Assembly: GCA_014529385.2 (NCBI GenBank)
Contig: CM043953.1
Coordinates: 74,734,372-74,798,371 of the forward strand
Length of the DNA: 64,000 nucleotides
Direction: 5' to 3'
DNA from: Adiantum capillus-veneris
Lineage: Eukaryota > Streptophyta > Polypodiopsida > Polypodiales > Pteridaceae
The position numbers were made by a program, and so were the translations under genes. The first letter of the stretch is position 1. Each line of letters begins with the position of its first letter. The notes below the pieces were generated by a model. It saw only the letters and a program-made list of their open reading frames with translations, was not told the origin of the DNA and ran no database searches. Positions 61,241-64,000 of this stretch are shown piece after piece.

Positions 61241-62265
61241 AACAATACGGCAAGCCATAGAGCTTATCCACAACGCATATTAAAAACAACACAATGGCGA
61301 TCCATTTGTCAATACAGCAATCCATAAAGCTTACCCACAACACATGTGCATTGTAGGCAAGCTCTATGGCTTTCCGTATTGCCAACGGCTTGCCATTGTG
61401 TTGTTTATATGTCCGCGAGCAGTTTTCAAGTCCTAAAATAGCTAAGCAGCCTTGAAAATAACACCATGGAGAGCCGTTTGGCAATATGGCAAGCCATAGA
61501 TCTTGGTTACAATGCATATTCATTGTGGGCAAGCTTTATGGCTTGCTGTATTGCCCAACCGCTCGACATGGTGTTGTCTATATGTTTGCGAGCGATTTTC
61601 AAGCGCTAAAATTGCCTCGTGTCCCTAAAAACAACACAATGGCGATCCGTCTGGCAATACAGCAAGCCATAAATCTTATCCCACAAGGAATATGCATTGA
61701 GGGCAAGCTCTATGGCTCTCTGTATTGCCAAAAGGCTCAAAATTGTGTTGTTTTTAGGACTGCAAGCGATTTTCAAGCCCTAAAATAGCTAAGCAGCCCT
61801 AAAAACAACACAATGGAGATCCGTTTGGAAAAATGGAAAGCCATAGAGCTTGCCCACAATGAATATACATTGTGGGAAAGATCTATGGCTTGTGGTATTG
61901 CCAACCGTTGGCCATTATGTTGTCTATATGTTTGCGAGTGATTTTCAAGTGCTAAAATTGCCTCGTGCCCCTAAAAACAACACAATGGCGATCCATTTGG
62001 CCATATGGCAAGCCATAAAGCTTGCCCACAAGGCATATGCATTATGGGAAAGCTCTATGGCTTTCCATACTACCAACGGCTCGCCATTGTGTTGTCTATA
62101 TGTCTGCAAGCGGTTTTCAGGCCATAAAATCGCTTCGCAACTCTAAAAACAACACAATAGTGAGTTGTTTGCCAAATTGGCAAGCCATAGAGCTTGCACA
62201 CATCGTATATCCATTGTGGGAAAGTTACATGGCTTTTCATTTTGCTAAAAACCTCACCATTTTGT
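61240..62265. repeat. Tandem array of six ~172-bp imperfect palindromes
   Basis: Six units with symmetry centres at about 61345, 61518, 61690, 61864, 62037 and 62208, so the period is 171-174 bp. A half unit lies at the left edge. In each, about 60-base arms starting acaacacaatggcga mirror each other around a catatgcat-like centre, with roughly 80% arm match in the unit I checked. A spacer of about 50 bp with tttgcgagcgattttcaag links units. The + strand would fold into a row of hairpins. Short chance ORFs inside have no known content. Confidence 0.85.
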
Positions 62266-62649
62266 TGTTTTCATATTAGGTTAGGTTAGGTTAGGTTTAG
62301 GTTATTGGTTAGGTGAGATTATAGGTTAGGTTAGAGCTATCGACGGCATAATAGTCAAAAAATACAAACGAACTTTGAATATAACTCGTGTACTTCTAAA
62401 AATGCAAACGTTAGGTTTAGGTTATAAGTTAGGTTAGGTATAGGTTTTACGTTAGGTTAGAATACATGTTAGGCATAACGATTATAGGTTAGGTTAGTGC
62501 TAGCGTCAAATTAATAGTAGAAAAAATGCAATTGGACTTGTAAGATGACTCCTCTACTTCTAAAAACGCAAACGGACTTCAATTAGGTTAGGCTATAGGT
62601 TATAAGTTAGGTTACATTAAGTTAGGTTAGGGTTATGTTATAGGTTAGG

Positions 62650-63020
62650 TTAGAGCTAGCGTCAAATTAATAGTAGAAAAAATGCAATCCGACTTCAAAA
62701 GTGCACACAGACTTCAAGAACGTTAATATATAGTCATTGACTAATAAAGAAGAGATTATTACCCTGTGGTCCTAATCTCCGTGCACCTCTAGACCAAGGT
62801 GTGCAGGGATCGGGCCTGGTTAGAGAATGTGAGGTTGTTAGAGCTAGCAAAAAATAGTTGAAAAAATACAATCGGACTTCAAAAGTGCACATAGACTTCA
62901 AAAACTTGAATATATAGTCATTGACCAATAAAGACGAGATTATTACCCTATGGTATTAATCTTTGTGCACCTATAGACCGTGGTGTGCAGGGATCGGGCC
63001 TGGCTAGAGAATGTGAGGTT
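62650..63020. repeat. Two tandem units of about 185 bp
   Basis: Both units share agagctagc, acttcaaaagtgcac, tatatagtcattga, agattattaccct and gtgcagggatcgggcctgg in the same order, about 185 bp apart, with scattered differences. Confidence 0.8.
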
Positions 63021-63109
63021 GTTAAAGCTTGTCATGTACTTAGTAGTGTGTAGTTATATATAACAACTAGAGTGTTTTAATTATTTGTTGCATCATTGGT
63101 AGATAAAGT

Positions 63110-63640
63110 ATGGACAATAGGATGGCGTGTCCTTGTGCGCATTGCAAGCATCAGATCTTTTGAAAATGAAAAATCTGTGACCAACACATATGCAATCATG
63201 ATCTCTTTCCGATAGAGCAAGTACAAGACCTACGTTATCGATCTCATGGTCTAGAGATCGAAGGTCAAAGTCCGCAAGTAGATATTGCTCCAACTTCATC
63301 CCAGAGAAGACGATTTTCAAACGAGTAGCCATCGATTGAGTCCTCCCAACTAATACCTGAAGCGGCATTTCAAGAAGTAGAGATGGAGCAAATGTTGGAC
63401 GCGTTCTTTGACACGGATTTCAACATAAAAGGCGACAACATTGAACACAGTATTGTGGACGAGAACCTCAGCCATCCCGTTCATATCGACGGCATTATAG
63501 CAACGACGAGGAGGGTAAGATGATGCAAAGTCTTGCACGCATGCCACTCTACACTGGTGCAAAAATCTCAGATCCATAGCCGCTTTGATGACATGGCACT
63601 CAAATACTAGATCGACAGATGATGTTATGCGGGTAACTGT
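63110..63640 (+). pseudogene. CACTA transposase, N-terminal region, interrupted
   Basis: The ATG at 63110 begins MDNRMACPCAHCKHQIF, recalling the cysteine-bearing start of TNP2-type transposases. An RYRSHGLEIEGQ stretch and an acidic region (VEMEQMLDAFFDTDFN) follow. At least three stops interrupt it, so this part is decayed or contains unrecognised introns. Confidence 0.5.
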
Positions 63641-64000
63641 GCTGACTCTCGTGCATGGAAGCACATAGAGGAAAGTTGGCCTACATTGAAGAATGAGCCT
63701 CGATGTATCCGCTTTGGTCTGACAATGGATGGAGTAAACCCATCCGGATTATGGAATTCGCCATGGAGCACGTGGCCTATTTGTCTGGTTAATTATAATC
63801 TTCCACCATGGCTCGCTATCAAGAAGGGCCATCTGTTGTTGTCATTGATCGTCCCAGGAAAGTACAAAGAAAAGAACATGGACGTCTATTTGGCACCACT
63901 TATAGAAGAGCTCCAAATCTTGTGGACAAGAATAGATGTGGTTGATATGTCCCAACCAATCGGACGAGGGAATGTACATGTGCAAGGAATTCTCATGTGG
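63641..64000 (+). CDS. CACTA transposase, TNP2-type catalytic region, partial
   Basis: Open frame to the window edge. Motifs in order are DSRAWKHIEESWP, RCIRFGLTMDGVNPSG, STWPICLVNYNLPPW and LLLSLIVPGKYKEKNMDVYL, then APLIEELQILW. These match the conserved core of the Transposase_21 (TNP2) family, including the Asp in the DGxNP motif and the P-G...DVYL-PLIEEL block. It would bind and cut the element ends. The C-terminus is outside the window and upstream codons are broken, so it is probably not active. Confidence 0.8.

Larger units (their letters stand above)
60322..64000 (+). mobile_element. CACTA (En/Spm-type) DNA transposon, left part
   Basis: Starts CACTACAAGAGGGCACTTG, the standard plant CACTA terminus, inserted in Element 6 RNA-coding sequence; the base triplet before it is ttc. 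Sub-terminal inverted motifs (GGCGTCGGTATATGTGT at 60374-60390 and ACACATACCGACGCC at 60483-60497) are typical of the group. A TNP2-type transposase domain is read at the right edge in the same orientation. The right terminus lies beyond the window. Confidence 0.85.

Noticed and set aside
61240..62265. CRISPR-like array
   Set aside because: The period is 172 bp with long palindromes, no short identical repeats with unique spacers, and the setting is a plant transposon.
1..64000. Host genes, tRNA, rRNA, riboswitches
   Set aside because: Every long coding-like frame I could identify belongs to a transposable element; no cloverleaf or rRNA segment was recognised by eye. A covariance-model search would be needed to exclude small RNA genes.

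Overview
This window is eukaryotic, transposon-dense DNA, almost certainly from a land plant. I see Ty3/gypsy elements with a tRNA-Asp-like or initiator-tRNA-Met primer site, a chromodomain element, a CACTA element with a TNP2-type transposase, and a plant-style LINE with a zf-RVT tail. No ordinary host gene, tRNA or rRNA gene could be supported. Gypsy elements with long accessory regions and a LINE unlike the usual plant L1 hint at a non-flowering plant such as a fern, but that is a guess.

Layout. (1) 1-18221: a minus-strand LINE (LINE-A) cut by two insertions. One is a complete 13.3-kb gypsy element on the plus strand (Element 1, 28-13333, target duplication agacc). The other is a 1.64-kb TG...CA insertion (13557-15198, duplication acaac). 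The LINE reading frame runs on across both once they are removed. (2) 18222-21200: two direct copies of a ~1.07-kb repeat built from smaller repeats and long GA/CT tracts. (3) 21677-23445: a decayed, 5'-truncated L1-type LINE, followed by about 2 kb of unassigned DNA. (4) 25514-44805: a three-layer nest. A decayed gypsy (Element 4) was hit by a minus-strand gypsy (Element 2, duplication tgaga), whose 5' LTR was hit by a young chromovirus (Element 3, 33832-44494, duplication tagaa). (5) 44806-52990: the rest of Element 4, carrying a further insertion that contains a TTAA-flanked inverted-repeat element. (6) 53050-60321: remains of two more gypsy elements in opposite directions (Elements 5 and 6). 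(7) 60322-64000: the left part of a CACTA transposon with a tandem array of ~172-bp imperfect palindromes between AGGTT-rich tracts.

Most notable. Element 3 appears to encode the start of Gag inside its own LTR, joined in phase to the gag-pol frame by an intron that spans the LTR end and the primer binding site. Spliced RNA would be the Gag-Pol message and unspliced RNA the only possible replication template. Element 1 has two retropepsin-like motifs, one before reverse transcriptase and one after integrase, plus a third small ORF with its own TATA-like box. Element 2 carries a long sense-strand accessory frame downstream of integrase. All positions were read by eye; identities and domain limits are approximate.
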